49,744 bases of DNA, taken from Pectobacterium sp. CFBP8739 (GTDB taxonomy: Bacteria > Pseudomonadota > Gammaproteobacteria > Enterobacterales > Enterobacteriaceae). The notes beneath the pieces were generated by a model. It was not told the origin of the DNA, searched no databases, and saw only the letters and a program-made list of their open reading frames with translations. The DNA is taken from assembly GCF_013449375.1 (NCBI RefSeq), contig NZ_JACDRR010000015.1, forward strand, positions 1-49,744. The letters are read 5' to 3'. This document shows, piece by piece, positions 9,067-19,410 of the stretch; the first letter of the stretch is position 1; each line of letters starts with the position of its first letter. A program made the translations under genes and the position numbers.

Positions 9067-10083
9067 CTAGAAACCGCAGGCTGCCATCGCTCGTGTTGTA
9101 TCCAACATCCGGTTGGCAAAGCCCCATTCGTTATCGCACCAGACCAATGTTTTAATCAGATGCTGACCACTGACCCGTGTCTGCGTGCCGTCAACAATGG
9201 CACTGTGCGGATCGTGGTTAAAATCAGCTGACACTAATGGCAATTCCGTATAATCAACTATACCACGAAACGACTCGTGCGCTGATTTTTGCAATAGTGC
9301 ATTAATTTCATTCACGTTTACGGCTTTCCTGACGCTAACGCTCAGGTCAATTGCCGTGACGTTAATCGTCGGCACCCGCACCGAGATCGCCTCAAAACGA
9401 TCGACAAACTGTGGAAAAATACGGGTGATCCCCGCCGACAGTTTGGTATCTACCGGAATGATCGACTGGCTGGCGGCGCGTGTACGCCGCAGGTCGTGAT
9501 GATAAGCATCGATCACCGGCTGATCGTTCATGGATGAGTGAATCGTCGTCACCGTACCATTTTCGATACCGAAGGCATCATCCAGCAGTTTGATCACTGG
9601 GATAATGCAGTTAGTCGTACAAGACGCATTGGAAACAATACGATGCCCACTTTCCAACTGATGGTGATTGACACCAAACACTACCGTCGCATCCAGATCC
9701 GTCGTTCCCGGATGAGAAAACAGCACTTTCTTTGCGCCTGCCGCCAGATGGGCTTCCCCATCTTCTCGGCTGCCGTAGACACCGCTGCAATCCAGCACGA
9801 TACCGACACCGAGTTCTCGCCAGGGCAACTGCTGAATTTCTACCTGATGCAACAGGCGAATACAGTCATCACCAATATAAAGCTGATCGCACTCCTGACG
9901 CACATCCCACGAAAAACGGCCGTGGCTGGAATCATACTTGAGCAAATGCGCCATGCCTTCCGCGCTTGCCAGCTCGTTAATCGCCACAACGGCAATCTCA
10001 GCTCGACGGCCTGATTCATACAATGCACGTAAAACACTGCGGCCGATGCGGCCAAAACCGTTTATCGCAATACGGATCGTCAT
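9067..10083 (-). CDS. epd: Erythrose-4-phosphate dehydrogenase
   Basis: The 338-residue GAPDH-family enzyme oxidises erythrose 4-phosphate to 4-phosphoerythronate for pyridoxal phosphate synthesis. The NAD-binding motif INGFGRIGR is at residues 7-15 and the catalytic Cys155 lies in SNASCTTNC. The start at 10083 is chosen because the family begins MT(I/V)RxAINGFG. A longer frame beginning with GTG at 10152 would add 23 residues with no family support. The ribosome site is poor (AAGGAACC lies about 12 bases ahead). It heads epd-pgk-fbaA. A Cra-like palindrome lies about 105 bases upstream. Confidence 0.95.
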   Translation of the reverse strand: MTIRIAINGFGRIGRSVLRALYESGRRAEIAVVAINELASAEGMAHLLKYDSSHGRFSWDVRQECDQLYIGDDCIRLLHQVEIQQLPWRELGVGIVLDCSGVYGSREDGEAHLAAGAKKVLFSHPGTTDLDATVVFGVNHHQLESGHRIVSNASCTTNCIIPVIKLLDDAFGIENGTVTTIHSSMNDQPVIDAYHHDLRRTRAASQSIIPVDTKLSAGITRIFPQFVDRFEAISVRVPTINVTAIDLSVSVRKAVNVNEINALLQKSAHESFRGIVDYTELPLVSADFNHDPHSAIVDGTQTRVSGQHLIKTLVWCDNEWGFANRMLDTTRAMAACGF

Positions 10084-10187
10084 GGCGTTCTTTGTGGTTC
10101 CTTGTGTCATGGCAGGCTTACCCAGCACATAGGATATACCCTTCTTAGACACCAGAGAACCCCTGATGAAACGCCGTCAGCACAACA

Positions 10188-10204
10188 ACTGAAACGCTTC
10201 AGCT
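10188..10204. promoter_or_regulatory. Candidate Cra (FruR) operator upstream of epd
   Basis: The sequence ACTGAAACGCTTCAGCT holds the palindrome CTGAA-ACGC-TTCAG, close to the Cra consensus TGAAACGTTTCA. Cra controls epd-pgk-fbaA in E. coli. Site identity here rests on sequence and position only. Confidence 0.6.
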
Positions 10205-10340
10205 AGAATAAACGAATTAACACATAAAAGAAATATTCTCGTCCAGCACACGCAAGAAGAGTGACCTGAGTCATAAAAATGAAAAAACCGTATCTGAGAG
10301 ACAGACAAAACGCATCGAGAGAGAAGTTAAATTCAGGATG

Positions 10341-10370
10341 AAAAAAAGCCGCCAGTATTAGCTGACGGCT
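10341..10370 (-). terminator. Intrinsic terminator of tktA
   Basis: On the minus strand AAGCCGTCA / TGGCGGCTT pairs with one G-U and is followed by seven T. It starts 27 bases after the tktA stop. Confidence 0.8.
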
Positions 10371-10397
10371 TCTCATATCGGGGTTAACGCAGCGCGA

Positions 10398-12392
10398 TTA
10401 CTTCAGCAGCGCCTGCGCCTTTTCCACCACGTTATCGACGGTGAAACCGAAGGTTTCAAACAGTTGCTCAGCCGGCGCCGATTCGCCGAAGCTCGTCATG
10501 CCGACAATCGCGCCATTCAGGCCAACATACTTGAACCAGTAGTCCGCGATACCCGCTTCAATCGCCACGCGTGCCGATACGGCTTTCGGCAGCACCGCTT
10601 CACGGTAGGCCGCATCCTGCTTGTCGAACGCATCCGTAGACGGCATTGACACCACGCGCACCTTGCGGCCTGCGGCAGTCAGTTTGTCATACGCGCCGAC
10701 AGCCAATTCAACTTCTGAACCGGTGGCAATCAGGATCAGCTCAGGCTGGCCGTCGCTGTCTTTCAGCACATAGCCGCCTTTCGCCACGTTCGCCAATTGC
10801 TCAGCGGTACGTGACTGCTGTGCCAGGTTCTGACGAGACAGGATCAGCGACGTAGGGCCGTCCTGACGCTCAATCGCGTATTTCCACGCCACCGCCGTTT
10901 CCACCTGGTCTGCCGGACGCCAGTTGCTCATGTTCGGCGTCACGCGCAGGCTGGCCAGCTGTTCAACCGGCTGGTGCGTCGGGCCGTCTTCGCCCAGACC
11001 GATGGAGTCGTGGGTGTAAACGTAGATGCTGCGGATTTTCATCAGCGCGGCCATACGTACAGCGTTACGCGCGTATTCCACAAACATCAGGAAGGTTGCG
11101 GTGTACGGCACAAAGCCGCCGTGCAGCGCAATCCCGTTGGCAATCGCCGTCATGCCGAATTCGCGCACGCCGTAGTGGATGTAGTTGCCCGCGTGGTCTT
11201 TGTCCAGCGAAACAGAACCGGACCAGATGGTCAGGTTGCTCGGTGCCAAGTCGGCAGAGCCACCCAAGAATTCCGGCAGCAGTTTGCCGTAGGCTTCCAG
11301 CGCGTTCTGTGAGGCTTTGCGGCTGGCGATTTTCGCCGGATTGGACTGCAAATCGTCGATAAATTTCTGTGCGTCCGCCTGCCAATTGGCCGGCAGCTCA
11401 CCGCCGGTGCGGCGTTTGAACTCGGCAGCCAGCTCAGGGTAGGCGCTGGCGTAGGCGGCAAACGCCTCATCCCAAGCTGCTTCCTTACGCTGACCGGCTG
11501 GTTTGGCATCCCAGGCGGCATAGATATCAGCAGGGATCTCAAACGGTGCGTGCGCCCAACCCAGCTGTTCGCGGGAGGCGGCGACTTCGGCATCACCCAG
11601 CGGCGCACCGTGGGAGTCGTGCGTACCGGCCTTGTTCGGTGAGCCGAAGCCAATCACGGTTTTGCACATCAGCAGCGACGGCTTGTCGGTTACCCGTTGC
11701 GCTTCGCCGATGGCGCGTTTGATGGCGTCCGCATCGTGACCATCTACGCCGCGCACCACGTGCCAACCATAAGCTTCAAAGCGGGCGGCGGTATCGTCGG
11801 TAAACCAGCCTTCAACATGACCGTCAATAGAGATGCCGTTGTCATCATAAAACGCGGTCAGTTTGCCGAGCTTCATGGTGCCGGCCAGTGAGCAGACTTC
11901 GTGAGAAATCCCTTCCATCATGCAGCCGTCACCGAGGAACGCATAGGTGTGATGGTCGACAATCTCGTGACCCGGACGGTTGAACTGCGCCGCCAACGTG
12001 CGCTCGGCAATCGCCATGCCGACCGCGTTGGCAATCCCCTGACCCAGCGGGCCGGTGGTGGTTTCGACGCCCGCGGTGTAGCCGTATTCGGGGTGGCCCG
12101 GGGTTTTGGAGTGCAGCTGGCGGAAGTTCTTCAGTTCTTCAATCGGCAGGTCGTAGCCGGAGAGATGCAGCAGGCTGTAAATCAGCATGGATGCGTGGCC
12201 GTTGGACAACACAAAGCGGTCACGGTTGGCCCAGTTGGGGTTGGCCGGATTATGGTTGAGGTAATCGCGCCACAGCACTTCGGCGATATCGGCCATGCCC
12301 ATCGGTGCGCCCGGGTGACCGGATTTGGCTTTCTGCACCCCATCCATGCTCAGCGCGCGGATAGCATTGGCAAGTTCTTTACGAGAGGACAT
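10398..12392 (-). CDS. tktA: Transketolase
   Basis: The 664-residue enzyme transfers two-carbon units between pentose-phosphate sugars. The thiamine diphosphate motif begins GDGCMMEG at residue 154, His26 lies in SGHPGAPMG, and the pyrimidine-domain block HYGVREFGM is present near residue 408. The ATG at 12392 has GGAG 6 bases upstream. The product also supplies erythrose 4-phosphate, the substrate of the neighbouring epd product. It has its own terminator and a 5' region of about 400 bp, so it is probably transcribed separately from epd. I call it tktA rather than tktB from the epd/loiP context. Confidence 0.97.
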   Translation of the reverse strand: MSSRKELANAIRALSMDGVQKAKSGHPGAPMGMADIAEVLWRDYLNHNPANPNWANRDRFVLSNGHASMLIYSLLHLSGYDLPIEELKNFRQLHSKTPGHPEYGYTAGVETTTGPLGQGIANAVGMAIAERTLAAQFNRPGHEIVDHHTYAFLGDGCMMEGISHEVCSLAGTMKLGKLTAFYDDNGISIDGHVEGWFTDDTAARFEAYGWHVVRGVDGHDADAIKRAIGEAQRVTDKPSLLMCKTVIGFGSPNKAGTHDSHGAPLGDAEVAASREQLGWAHAPFEIPADIYAAWDAKPAGQRKEAAWDEAFAAYASAYPELAAEFKRRTGGELPANWQADAQKFIDDLQSNPAKIASRKASQNALEAYGKLLPEFLGGSADLAPSNLTIWSGSVSLDKDHAGNYIHYGVREFGMTAIANGIALHGGFVPYTATFLMFVEYARNAVRMAALMKIRSIYVYTHDSIGLGEDGPTHQPVEQLASLRVTPNMSNWRPADQVETAVAWKYAIERQDGPTSLILSRQNLAQQSRTAEQLANVAKGGYVLKDSDGQPELILIATGSEVELAVGAYDKLTAAGRKVRVVSMPSTDAFDKQDAAYREAVLPKAVSARVAIEAGIADYWFKYVGLNGAIVGMTSFGESAPAEQLFETFGFTVDNVVEKAQALLK

Positions 12393-12801
12393 GCTTGACT
12401 CCAGATCGGATTGAACGACTGCCCTTCCTGTAAAACCAACAAAATCAATAAGTTAAACAAGAATGGCAAAATAAATATGACTACAAATGTACATGAAAAG
12501 CGGAGGGAATGCACATGGAACCGTGAGCAAAAAACAGGGATTTATCGGCAGACGAATCAATGGCGGTTCTTTTACCAATTAGGCAGTTGATTACAGCACT
12601 ATACACCGTGTTTTCTAGCAGGTTCGCCTTTATCAACCGCGTCTTTTTGGTACGCCCCCAAAAAAAATTCATTGTCAACGACGATATCGGAAAGCAGACA
12701 AATCAGATTTTCCGATCTATTTATCAATGTCATTTTCGGGTACCTTATAACCGCTTTTTGGGTGTTAAAAAATAAACATTAATCGTATGGAGATGATTTT
12801 T
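12393..12801. other. Divergent promoter region between tktA and loiP
   Basis: About 400 bp of AT-rich DNA between divergent genes. Short open frames on both strands lack ribosome sites or recognisable sequence. I see no clear operator. The two promoters must lie here. Confidence 0.5.
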
Positions 12802-13554
12802 ATGGCTATTCGTTCTTCTGTACTGGCGCTGTGTGTCGCAACCCTGCTGACCGGCTGCCAGAACTTAAACACCAGTACCTTAATGCAATCTGGCGCACAG
12901 GCGTTCCAAGCGGCAACGCTCAGCGATGCTGATGTTAAATCACTCAGCAATCAGTCCTGTGAGCAAATGGATAAAGAAGCAAAAATTGCCCCTGCCGACA
13001 GCAAGTACACGCAGCGCCTAAATAAAATTGCGAATGCGCTGGGTCATGACATCAACGGTACACCAGCCAACTATAAGGTTTATCTGACAAAAGATGTGAA
13101 CGCCTGGGCAATGGCTAACGGTTGCATCCGCGTCTACAGTGGCCTGATGGATATGATGAATGACAACGAAGTGGAAGGCGTTCTCGGTCACGAAATTGGC
13201 CACGTTGCGCTGGGCCACACGCGTAAAGCCATGCAGGTTGCCTATGCAGCGACGGCTGCACGTACTGCTATTGGCTCTGCGGGCGGCGTAGCGGCATCCC
13301 TGTCACAGTCTCAACTCGCCGATCTGGGCGAAAAACTGGTGAATTCCCAGTTCTCTCAAACGCAGGAAACACAGGCCGATGATTACTCCTTTGATTTGCT
13401 GAAGAAACGCGGCGTCAAACTGGAAGGTCTGGCAAGCAGCTTTGAAAAACTGGCCAAACTGGATGCCGGTCGTGAGAGTAGCATGTTCGATTCCCATCCT
13501 TCATCAGAAGGGCGTGCCAAACACATCCGTGAACGGATTGCTGCCGAGAAGTAA
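12802..13554 (+). CDS. loiP: M48-family metalloprotease lipoprotein LoiP (YggG)
   Basis: The 250-residue lipoprotein has a signal peptide ending in the lipobox LTGC (Cys19). The zinc-protease motif HEIGH is at residues 130-134 and a third ligand Glu189 sits in the ETQAD block. The segment NGCIRVYSGLMDMM matches E. coli LoiP as I remember it. LoiP is an outer-membrane-attached protease induced by low osmolarity, reported to work with BepA. The ATG at 12802 is chosen over one at 12787, because GGAG at 12789-12792 gives 9 bases of spacing and the family begins here. It is probably monocistronic, with a strong hairpin starting 36 bp after the stop. Confidence 0.94.
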   Translation: MAIRSSVLALCVATLLTGCQNLNTSTLMQSGAQAFQAATLSDADVKSLSNQSCEQMDKEAKIAPADSKYTQRLNKIANALGHDINGTPANYKVYLTKDVNAWAMANGCIRVYSGLMDMMNDNEVEGVLGHEIGHVALGHTRKAMQVAYAATAARTAIGSAGGVAASLSQSQLADLGEKLVNSQFSQTQETQADDYSFDLLKKRGVKLEGLASSFEKLAKLDAGRESSMFDSHPSSEGRAKHIRERIAAEK

Positions 13555-13589
13555 CCCCGCGTTCTGATAACTCACAAAGCAGGCACACC

Positions 13590-13620
13590 GCGGGCAATTG
13601 AAAAAATCTCAATTGCCCGC
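13590..13620 (+). terminator. Strong hairpin downstream of loiP
   Basis: Perfect 12-bp stem GCGGGCAATTGA / TCAATTGCCCGC with a 7-base loop. No U-tract follows on either strand, so termination would be inefficient or the structure may protect the 3' end. Confidence 0.5.
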
Positions 13621-14156
13621 AAGTCATCCGACCACTATCATCCCCGTCGTATTCGCTGTAAGCTGTCATGCAACTGCCATCTTTAATCTTGCCATCGTTA
13701 CAATGATAGGATTTAAGAATTAATCGATAATAAATAGATAGTTATTTTCAATCGAGTTAATTTCTCGTTCTCTTTTTAAGAAACGGCACTCAGTGGATTT
13801 CCAGATGCGGGAAAGCAGTAATCCACGAATGCGGCATACCGACAAACAGGCAACTACGATTAAACAGAGACCTACGTCTCAATCAGCAGGAATATTGGGG
13901 TAACTCCCTGTATTTAAAGATAGAAATAAACCAGTAAATCAAGCATACTATGTTAAACCAATAAAATTTTTTCCAGTTCGATCATATAGATATATGATAA
14001 ACCCTGTTGTCTCTTCCGCAGATTTCTCTAGAGGCTCCACCTTTTAGCGATTTAACGGCATTTCAGGATCGCAATTTCTTAATAACTGGATAACATCAGC
14101 AGCAATTATTGGTTTGTGGCCACCTTCAAACAATAAACTCATATGTGTTAAAAATC
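13621..14156. other. 536-bp AT-rich region without a clear gene between loiP and a LuxR-type gene
   Basis: No open frame here is convincing. The stretch carries a PhoB-like box (13663-13680), a small hairpin GAGAC/GTCTC (13867-13880) and an 18-bp palindrome ATCATATA-GA-TATATGAT (13981-13998). It could hold a small RNA or only the promoter and leader of the next gene. In E. coli the agmatinase gene speB occupies the interval between loiP and speA. Confidence 0.45.
13663..13680 (+). promoter_or_regulatory. Candidate PhoB box
   Basis: CTGTCAT-GCAA-CTGCCAT has two heptamers with the 4-base spacing of the Pho box (CTGTCAT-N4-CTGTCAY) and one mismatch in the second. A TACAAT at 13699-13704 could be a -10 element, but it lies some 8 bases further away than is usual for Pho promoters. 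Confidence 0.35.
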
Positions 14157-14774
14157 ATGGATGTGAGAATTTTCAGTAAATGCAATTTTACCACGGTAGG
14201 ATTACGGGAAATCCTATCCAGTATCCCTATGCTCTCGATAAAACCCGTCAACCGGTTTACGCTGCAGCAAGGCAAGAAAAAATGTATTTTCATCATTGAC
14301 GGTAGCAGCGAAGGCTTTGAGGAATACTATGAGTCGATAAGAACTCACTTTTATAATATGGCGTCCTCATTCATTATCATCAATAATTCCCCCAATCACC
14401 CTCCTGTGTGTATTGACGAAAAAACGATTCTTATTTCAAAGTCAGCTGCCATCGATTCTTTTTATAAATTACTCGATTTTGTCCACCTTCACGATCGCCG
14501 TTTATTCAGTCCCGTCAGGTTGTCAAAGTCTGAATATGCCGTATTCCAACATTGGTGTGCGGGCTACACGGCGGAAGCGATTGCCGATATCATCGGATTA
14601 AATAAGAAATCAGTACTGAACAGCAAATCACGATTACTGAATAAATATGGTGTTCAGGATAAAAACTCTTTACTGCTAATTGCTAAGATTATCTTCAAAG
14701 ACAGAGTCATTGAAGAATTTGATTCCCTTCCCAAACCAGCAACCGATATCAATATGAGTCATTCGACTATCTAA
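14157..14774 (+). CDS. LuxR-type helix-turn-helix transcriptional regulator
   Basis: This 205-residue protein has a C-terminal LuxR-type helix-turn-helix at about residues 122-180 (LSKSEYAVFQHW, YTAEAIADIIGLNKKSV, SRLLNKYGV). The N-terminal 110 residues resemble a degenerate receiver-like region of the RcsA/BglJ kind; a phosphorylatable Asp is not obvious. I cannot assign a named gene. The start is uncertain. ATG 14157 is chosen because the product then opens MDVRIFSKCNFTTVGL, typical of this type; TTG 14109 and GTG 14145 are alternatives, and none has a clear ribosome site. The gene is AT-rich compared with its neighbours. It sits where E. coli has speB, which suggests acquisition or replacement. 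It ends against a bidirectional terminator shared with speA. Confidence 0.8.
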   Translation: MDVRIFSKCNFTTVGLREILSSIPMLSIKPVNRFTLQQGKKKCIFIIDGSSEGFEEYYESIRTHFYNMASSFIIINNSPNHPPVCIDEKTILISKSAAIDSFYKLLDFVHLHDRRLFSPVRLSKSEYAVFQHWCAGYTAEAIADIIGLNKKSVLNSKSRLLNKYGVQDKNSLLLIAKIIFKDRVIEEFDSLPKPATDINMSHSTI

Positions 14775-14787
14775 ACGATAGTCGAAA

Positions 14788-14817
14788 AAAAGGGGATGCG
14801 CGCTCGCATCCCCTTTT
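14788..14817. terminator. Bidirectional terminator between the LuxR-type gene and speA
   Basis: A 13-bp stem AAAAGGGGATGCG / CGCATCCCCTTTT with a 4-base loop. On the minus strand the stem runs into seven T, a strong terminator for speA; on the plus strand it gives four T. A second small stem CGACTAT/ATAGTCG overlaps the LuxR gene's stop codon. Confidence 0.88.
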
Positions 14818-14833
14818 ACTTCGTCAGTCACAC

Positions 14834-16816
14834 TTACTCTTCATCTTCCAAATAAGTATAGCCATACAGCCCGCTTTCAAACTCTTCCAAGAACTGCGCC
14901 TGAAGTTCAGCATCCAGATCGGTTTCTTTCACCTGATCACGGAAACGAGTCATCAGCACTTCAGGGTCAAGCTGCACATATTCCAGCATGTCAGCAACTG
15001 TATTCCCTTCGTCAGATTCTTCAATCTCAACGGTTCCGTCCTGGAAGACAAATACGTCAACGGTCGATGTATCACCAAATAGGTTATGCATGTTCCCCAG
15101 AATTTCCTGATAGGCGCCAACCATAAAGAAGCCCAGCAGCGGAGGGTTTTCTGGATCGTAAGGCGGCATTGGCATCGTAGTCGCAATACCATCGCCATCG
15201 ACATAATGATCGATCGTGCCATCAGAATCACAGGTGATGTCCAGCAGCACAGCACGACGCTCAGGCGGTTTATCCAGCCCTTCCAGCGGCAGTACAGGGA
15301 ACAGCTGATCGATACCCCATGCGTCCGGCATGGACTGGAACAGCGAGAAGTTGACATACAGCTTGTCAGCCATGCGTTCCTGTAATTCATCAATCACTGG
15401 CCGGTGCGCGCGGTTGCTCGGATCCAACTGCTCCTGAATCATCTGGCAGATGCTCAGATAAAGCTGCTCCGCTTTGGCACGCTGTGTCAGATCCAGCATG
15501 CCGTGCGTGTACTGGGTATGTACATCGTGCAAATCCATCTGGCTGTCGTGCAACCACTCACGCAGCGAACGGCGTTTTCCTGGCTGCTTGATTTCCTTCC
15601 AGGTCGACCACAGGCTCTCCAGCGCGCGCGGCGCATCTTCTTCCGGTTCGGTTGGTTCACTGAACTCGTTGCGTTCCACCCCGATGATATTGGAAACCAA
15701 CACGGTATGGTGCGCGGTTACCGCACGGCCGGATTCGGTGATCACCGTCGGGTGGGGTAATCCGTGTTCGTTACAAGCATCGCCGATACCCCAAATCACG
15801 TTGTTGGCGTACTCGTTCAGGCCATAGTTCACTGAACAATCGGACTGAGAGCGCGTGCCTTCATAGTCCACACCCAAACCGCCACCGACGTCAAAACACT
15901 GGATATTCACACCCAGCTTATGCAATTCAACATAAAAACGCGCGGATTCACGCACGCCCGTCGCAATATCACGGATATTTGCCAGTTGCGAACCCAAATG
16001 GAAATGCAGCAGTTGCAGGCTATCCAACCGCCCCGCTTCACGCAGCATCTCAACCAGTTGCAGCACCTGAATCGCCGCCAAGCCAAACTTGGATTTCTCG
16101 CCACCGCTGGATTGCCACTTTCCCGATCCCTGAGAAGCCAGACGCGCGCGGACGCCAAGGCGCGGCACCACATTCAAGCGCTCGGCTTCTTCCAGCACCA
16201 GACGGATTTCAGACATCTTCTCGATGACCAGATACACCTTGTGGCCCAGCTTTTCGCCGATCAGTGCCAGACGGATGTATTCACGGTCTTTATAGCCGTT
16301 ACACACAATCACCGTGCGCGTCATGCCGGCATGACCCAGAACGGCCATCAACTCCGCTTTTGAACCGGCCTCTAGACCCAACGGTTCACCGGAATTCGCC
16401 AGTGACTCAATCACACGACGATGCTGGTTAACCTTGATGGGGTAAACCAGAAAATAGCCACCTTCATAGCCAAACGATTCACGAGCTTGTTTAAACGCCG
16501 CATTAATAGAACGCAGACGATGTTGAAGAATTTGCGGGAAGCAGAACAGCGCAGGCAGACGTTGATGATGGTCTTTCTGCATATCTTTGACCAATCTGGC
16601 CAGATCGACGCGAGCTTCTGGTACGTCAGGATCCGGGCACACGCTAATGTGGCCAAGTTCGTTGACGTCATAGTAATTATTGCCCCACCAGGCAATATTG
16701 TAGGTACGAAGCATTTCGCTGGCATTACGGTCATTCATGGCAACCTCCTGCATTGAGCGCAAATTTTCATGTTTACCCGTCGCTGACGAGCCGTGATGAA
16801 TCATGTCGTCAGACAT
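14834..16816 (-). CDS. speA: Biosynthetic arginine decarboxylase
   Basis: The 660-residue PLP enzyme of the alanine-racemase-fold family converts arginine to agmatine, the first step of the agmatine route to putrescine. The PLP lysine is in VYPIKVNQH (Lys128), with HFHLGSQ and the Gly-rich [12 protein letters not shown] downstream. The C-terminal [11 protein letters not shown] matches the E. coli protein, which has 658 residues. AAGAAGAGG lies about 6 bases ahead of the ATG at 16816. The expected next enzyme, agmatinase (speB), is not adjacent as it is in E. coli, so agmatine must be handled by a gene elsewhere or by another route. A short frame overlaps the start codon (see 16809-16940). Confidence 0.97.
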   Translation of the reverse strand: MSDDMIHHGSSATGKHENLRSMQEVAMNDRNASEMLRTYNIAWWGNNYYDVNELGHISVCPDPDVPEARVDLARLVKDMQKDHHQRLPALFCFPQILQHRLRSINAAFKQARESFGYEGGYFLVYPIKVNQHRRVIESLANSGEPLGLEAGSKAELMAVLGHAGMTRTVIVCNGYKDREYIRLALIGEKLGHKVYLVIEKMSEIRLVLEEAERLNVVPRLGVRARLASQGSGKWQSSGGEKSKFGLAAIQVLQLVEMLREAGRLDSLQLLHFHLGSQLANIRDIATGVRESARFYVELHKLGVNIQCFDVGGGLGVDYEGTRSQSDCSVNYGLNEYANNVIWGIGDACNEHGLPHPTVITESGRAVTAHHTVLVSNIIGVERNEFSEPTEPEEDAPRALESLWSTWKEIKQPGKRRSLREWLHDSQMDLHDVHTQYTHGMLDLTQRAKAEQLYLSICQMIQEQLDPSNRAHRPVIDELQERMADKLYVNFSLFQSMPDAWGIDQLFPVLPLEGLDKPPERRAVLLDITCDSDGTIDHYVDGDGIATTMPMPPYDPENPPLLGFFMVGAYQEILGNMHNLFGDTSTVDVFVFQDGTVEIEESDEGNTVADMLEYVQLDPEVLMTRFRDQVKETDLDAELQAQFLEEFESGLYGYTYLEDEE

Positions 16817-16940
16817 AACGAACCTCTTCTTTTTCTAGACTGCTGATCACATCAGTACCTGAATAAACCGCCCACATGAGCATACCTGCAACATGCGGCG
16901 TCGACAGTGAAAAAACCGGCGTAGTACAGTATGCCGTCAC
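16809..16940 (-). CDS. Possible 43-residue leader peptide overlapping the speA start
   Basis: A GTG at 16940 opens a 43-codon frame that ends in TGA inside speA, sharing the 8 bases ATGTCTGA with it. The predicted peptide has a hydrophobic centre ([14 protein letters not shown]) and a charged end ([11 protein letters not shown]). E. coli also has a 43-residue gene, yqgB, upstream of speA, but I see no clear sequence similarity. The ribosome site is weak (AAGAG). The open frame extends further upstream, so the start is unsure. It could be coupled translation of speA or chance. Confidence 0.25.
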   Translation of the reverse strand: MTAYCTTPVFSLSTPHVAGMLMWAVYSGTDVISSLEKEEVRYV

Positions 16941-17525
16941 TTTATTACTCTTATTAGTGTAAAACACGTTGTCAGGCTCCGTGTTACGGGTCGATAAAAC
17001 TCGTTGTGAAAACCACCGGGCGAACGTGACCAGAAAGGCGTTAAACGCTTCTGGCAGAAAGAATAACAGGCGGATTAACCAGCCCTGGAGTCCTGTGTCG
17101 AATTTAAAGACAGGCAACGTCGAGAAACGGAAAAGAAGGGTTGAGTCGCGGACGCAGTAGCGTCAAAAGGGACATATTGCGAACGCAATATACTCAGTAA
17201 ACAACGGATCATTAATCCAACCACCTCCACGTGCGCCGCAGGCTATGCGGTCAGCTATCAATAATAAATTCAAAATGTCGCGGATTACATCACCGCTCGC
17301 CGTTTATACCTACATGCTACTGGAAAAGCAAAATGAAAATTGTCGCCAATCATCTCTTGTAAAGGAAAAAACAGCCTATGATGAAAGGATGATGGCGTGC
17401 TAAGACAAAAAACTACTGGCACTGAGACTAAAAGGTGACCTAGAATAGCCATCCAGATGTTAATCCGTCTATACTGATTAACTGATACACTGCTTAACGG
17501 CTTTGATTTGAAGGTAAAGATACCC
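16941..17525. other. Divergent region between speA and metK
   Basis: About 585 bp between divergent genes, containing the metK operator at 17447-17470. I recognise no homologue of the E. coli yqgD gene found in this interval, and no RNA gene. Confidence 0.5.
17447..17470 (+). promoter_or_regulatory. Candidate MetJ operator (three tandem met boxes) upstream of metK
   Basis: Three contiguous 8-mers AGCCATCC, AGATGTTA and ATCCGTCT match the met box AGACGTCT at 5, 5 and 6 of 8 bases. TATACT at 17470-17475 may be the -10 element. The boxes lie 56-79 bases before the metK ATG. Confidence 0.6.
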
Positions 17526-18677
17526 ATGGCTAAACACCTTTTTACGTCCGAGTCAGTCTCTGAAGGACATCCCGATAAAATTGCTGACCAGATTTCTGAT
17601 GCGGTTCTCGACGCCATTCTGGAGCAAGACCCAAAAGCGCGTGTCGCTTGTGAGACTTATGTAAAGACCGGCATGGTGTTAGTCGGTGGTGAAATTACCA
17701 CCAGTGCCTGGGTCGACATCGAAGAAATTACCCGTCGTACCGTGCGTAATATCGGTTATGTCAATTCTGAAATGGGCTTTGATGCCAATTCTTGTGCCGT
17801 ACTGAGCGCGATTGGTAAGCAGTCTCCCGACATCAACCAAGGCGTTGACCGCAGCGATCCGCTGGAACAAGGTGCAGGCGATCAAGGATTAATGTTCGGC
17901 TACGCGACTAACGAAACCGACGTACTGATGCCCGCTCCCGTGACTTACGCACACCGTCTAGTTCAGCGTCAGTCAGAAGTGCGTAAAAACGGTTCACTGC
18001 CGTGGCTGCGTCCGGATGCGAAAAGTCAGGTTACGTTCCTGTACGACGATGGCAAGATTGCCGGCATTGATGCCGTGGTACTGTCTACCCAGCATTCTGA
18101 AGATATCAGCCAAAAAGATCTGCATGAAGCGGTGATGGAAGAGATCATCAAACCGGTTCTGCCTGCCGAGTGGCTGTCTGCCAATACCAAATATTTCATC
18201 AACCCAACCGGACGCTTTGTTATCGGCGGCCCAATGGGTGACTGCGGCCTGACCGGTCGTAAAATCATCGTTGATACCTACGGCGGCGCGGCGCGTCACG
18301 GCGGCGGTGCATTCTCTGGTAAAGATCCGTCTAAAGTCGACCGCTCCGCGGCCTATGCCGCACGCTATGTTGCCAAGAATATTGTTGCGGCTGGCTTGGC
18401 CGATCGCTGCGAAATTCAGGTGTCCTACGCTATCGGCGTGGCAGAACCCACCTCTATCATGATCGAAACTTTCGGCACAGAGAAAGTGTCTACCGAGCAA
18501 CTGACGCGGCTGGTGCGCGAATTCTTCGATCTGCGTCCTTATGGCTTAATCCAGATGCTGGATCTGCTGCACCCGATTTATCAGGAAACCGCAGCCTATG
18601 GCCACTTTGGCCGCGAACATTTCCCATGGGAAAAAACGGACAAAGCCGCAGAGCTGCGCGAAGCTGCGGGCCTGTAA
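17526..18677 (+). CDS. metK: S-adenosylmethionine synthase
   Basis: The 383-residue enzyme makes S-adenosylmethionine from methionine and ATP. It begins [20 protein letters not shown] with His15 in GHPDK, contains [12 protein letters not shown], and has the phosphate-binding loop [16 protein letters not shown]. Length matches E. coli (384). An ATG-like start six codons upstream exists, but family conservation begins at 17526 and GAAGGT lies about 10 bases ahead. The tandem met boxes upstream suggest repression by MetJ with S-adenosylmethionine as corepressor. It has its own terminator. galP, which follows metK in E. coli, is absent here. Confidence 0.98.
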   Translation: MAKHLFTSESVSEGHPDKIADQISDAVLDAILEQDPKARVACETYVKTGMVLVGGEITTSAWVDIEEITRRTVRNIGYVNSEMGFDANSCAVLSAIGKQSPDINQGVDRSDPLEQGAGDQGLMFGYATNETDVLMPAPVTYAHRLVQRQSEVRKNGSLPWLRPDAKSQVTFLYDDGKIAGIDAVVLSTQHSEDISQKDLHEAVMEEIIKPVLPAEWLSANTKYFINPTGRFVIGGPMGDCGLTGRKIIVDTYGGAARHGGGAFSGKDPSKVDRSAAYAARYVAKNIVAAGLADRCEIQVSYAIGVAEPTSIMIETFGTEKVSTEQLTRLVREFFDLRPYGLIQMLDLLHPIYQETAAYGHFGREHFPWEKTDKAAELREAAGL

Positions 18678-18698
18678 TCCGGCGATGCAATAAAGACC

Positions 18699-18726
18699 AA
18701 ACGGCGAATGCGAGTTCGCCGTTTTT
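18699..18726 (+). terminator. Intrinsic terminator of metK
   Basis: Stem AAACGGCGAA / TTCGCCGTTT with a 6-base loop, running into a T-rich tail GTTTTTCGTTTT. Confidence 0.88.
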
Positions 18727-18801
18727 CGTTTTAGTGTCCTTCGCATTCCCCTCCGCCCCACCTATTGCGTCTCCCTACGACTCGCTTTATCCTCACGGAA
18801 T

Positions 18802-19314
18802 ATGAATACTCCCCGAATTCCCATTGCCAGCCATCAGGCTGTGATGCGCTGTCTGCGTGATAAATTGCAGCAGGCTAACCTCACTTTGCAAACGGACTAC
18901 ACCGAGCCTACAGTAAATTACCAGCAACGTGGCGCTACAGCAGGAACAGCCTGGCTACAACATTGGGAAATTAGGCTGAATCCCGTCTTATTGCAGGAAA
19001 ATCAGCAGGCTTTTATCGATGAGGTCGTTCCTCATGAACTGGCTCATCTGCTGGTCTACGCGCGCTTTGGCCGCGTCGCGCCGCATGGTAAAGAATGGCG
19101 CTGGATGATGGAAAGCGTCCTGCATGTTCCGGCAAAACGCACGCATCGGTTTGCAGTACAGTCCGTGCAGGGGAAAACCTTCACTTACCTGTGCGATTGC
19201 CAACGGCATGAACTGACAATCCGCCGGCACAATCGGGTGCTGCGCGGCGAAACAGAATATCGCTGCCGTCGTTGCGGGAAAACCTTACGTCATGATGTAA
19301 AAAGTTCTATTTAA
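18802..19314 (+). CDS. sprT: SprT-family zinc metalloprotease-like protein
   Basis: The 170-residue protein has the zincin motif HELAH at residues 78-82 and a C-terminal zinc ribbon with CDC near residue 131 and CRRC near residue 155. This is the SprT layout shared with eukaryotic Spartan proteases. E. coli SprT has no firmly established role. Its start has only a weak ribosome site (CACGGA). It lies between metK and endA, as in E. coli apart from the missing galP. It is 97 bp ahead of endA, and the two may be cotranscribed. Confidence 0.94.
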   Translation: MNTPRIPIASHQAVMRCLRDKLQQANLTLQTDYTEPTVNYQQRGATAGTAWLQHWEIRLNPVLLQENQQAFIDEVVPHELAHLLVYARFGRVAPHGKEWRWMMESVLHVPAKRTHRFAVQSVQGKTFTYLCDCQRHELTIRRHNRVLRGETEYRCRRCGKTLRHDVKSSI

Positions 19315-19410
19315 AAGGGAATTTCCAGTTTTAAAAACTGCTTTTGCATTTGCCTGCCGACGAGACATCCGGTAGTCTGCCAACTTTACAGCCTGTGGAT
19401 TATTTGGAAT

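Noticed and set aside
12481-12775. Short open frames on both strands between tktA and loiP
   Set aside because: There are no ribosome sites and no recognisable sequence, and the frames lie in the expected divergent promoter region.
17285-17617. A 110-codon minus-strand frame overlapping the metK promoter and start
   Set aside because: It overlaps the metK start and the met boxes and has no family resemblance.
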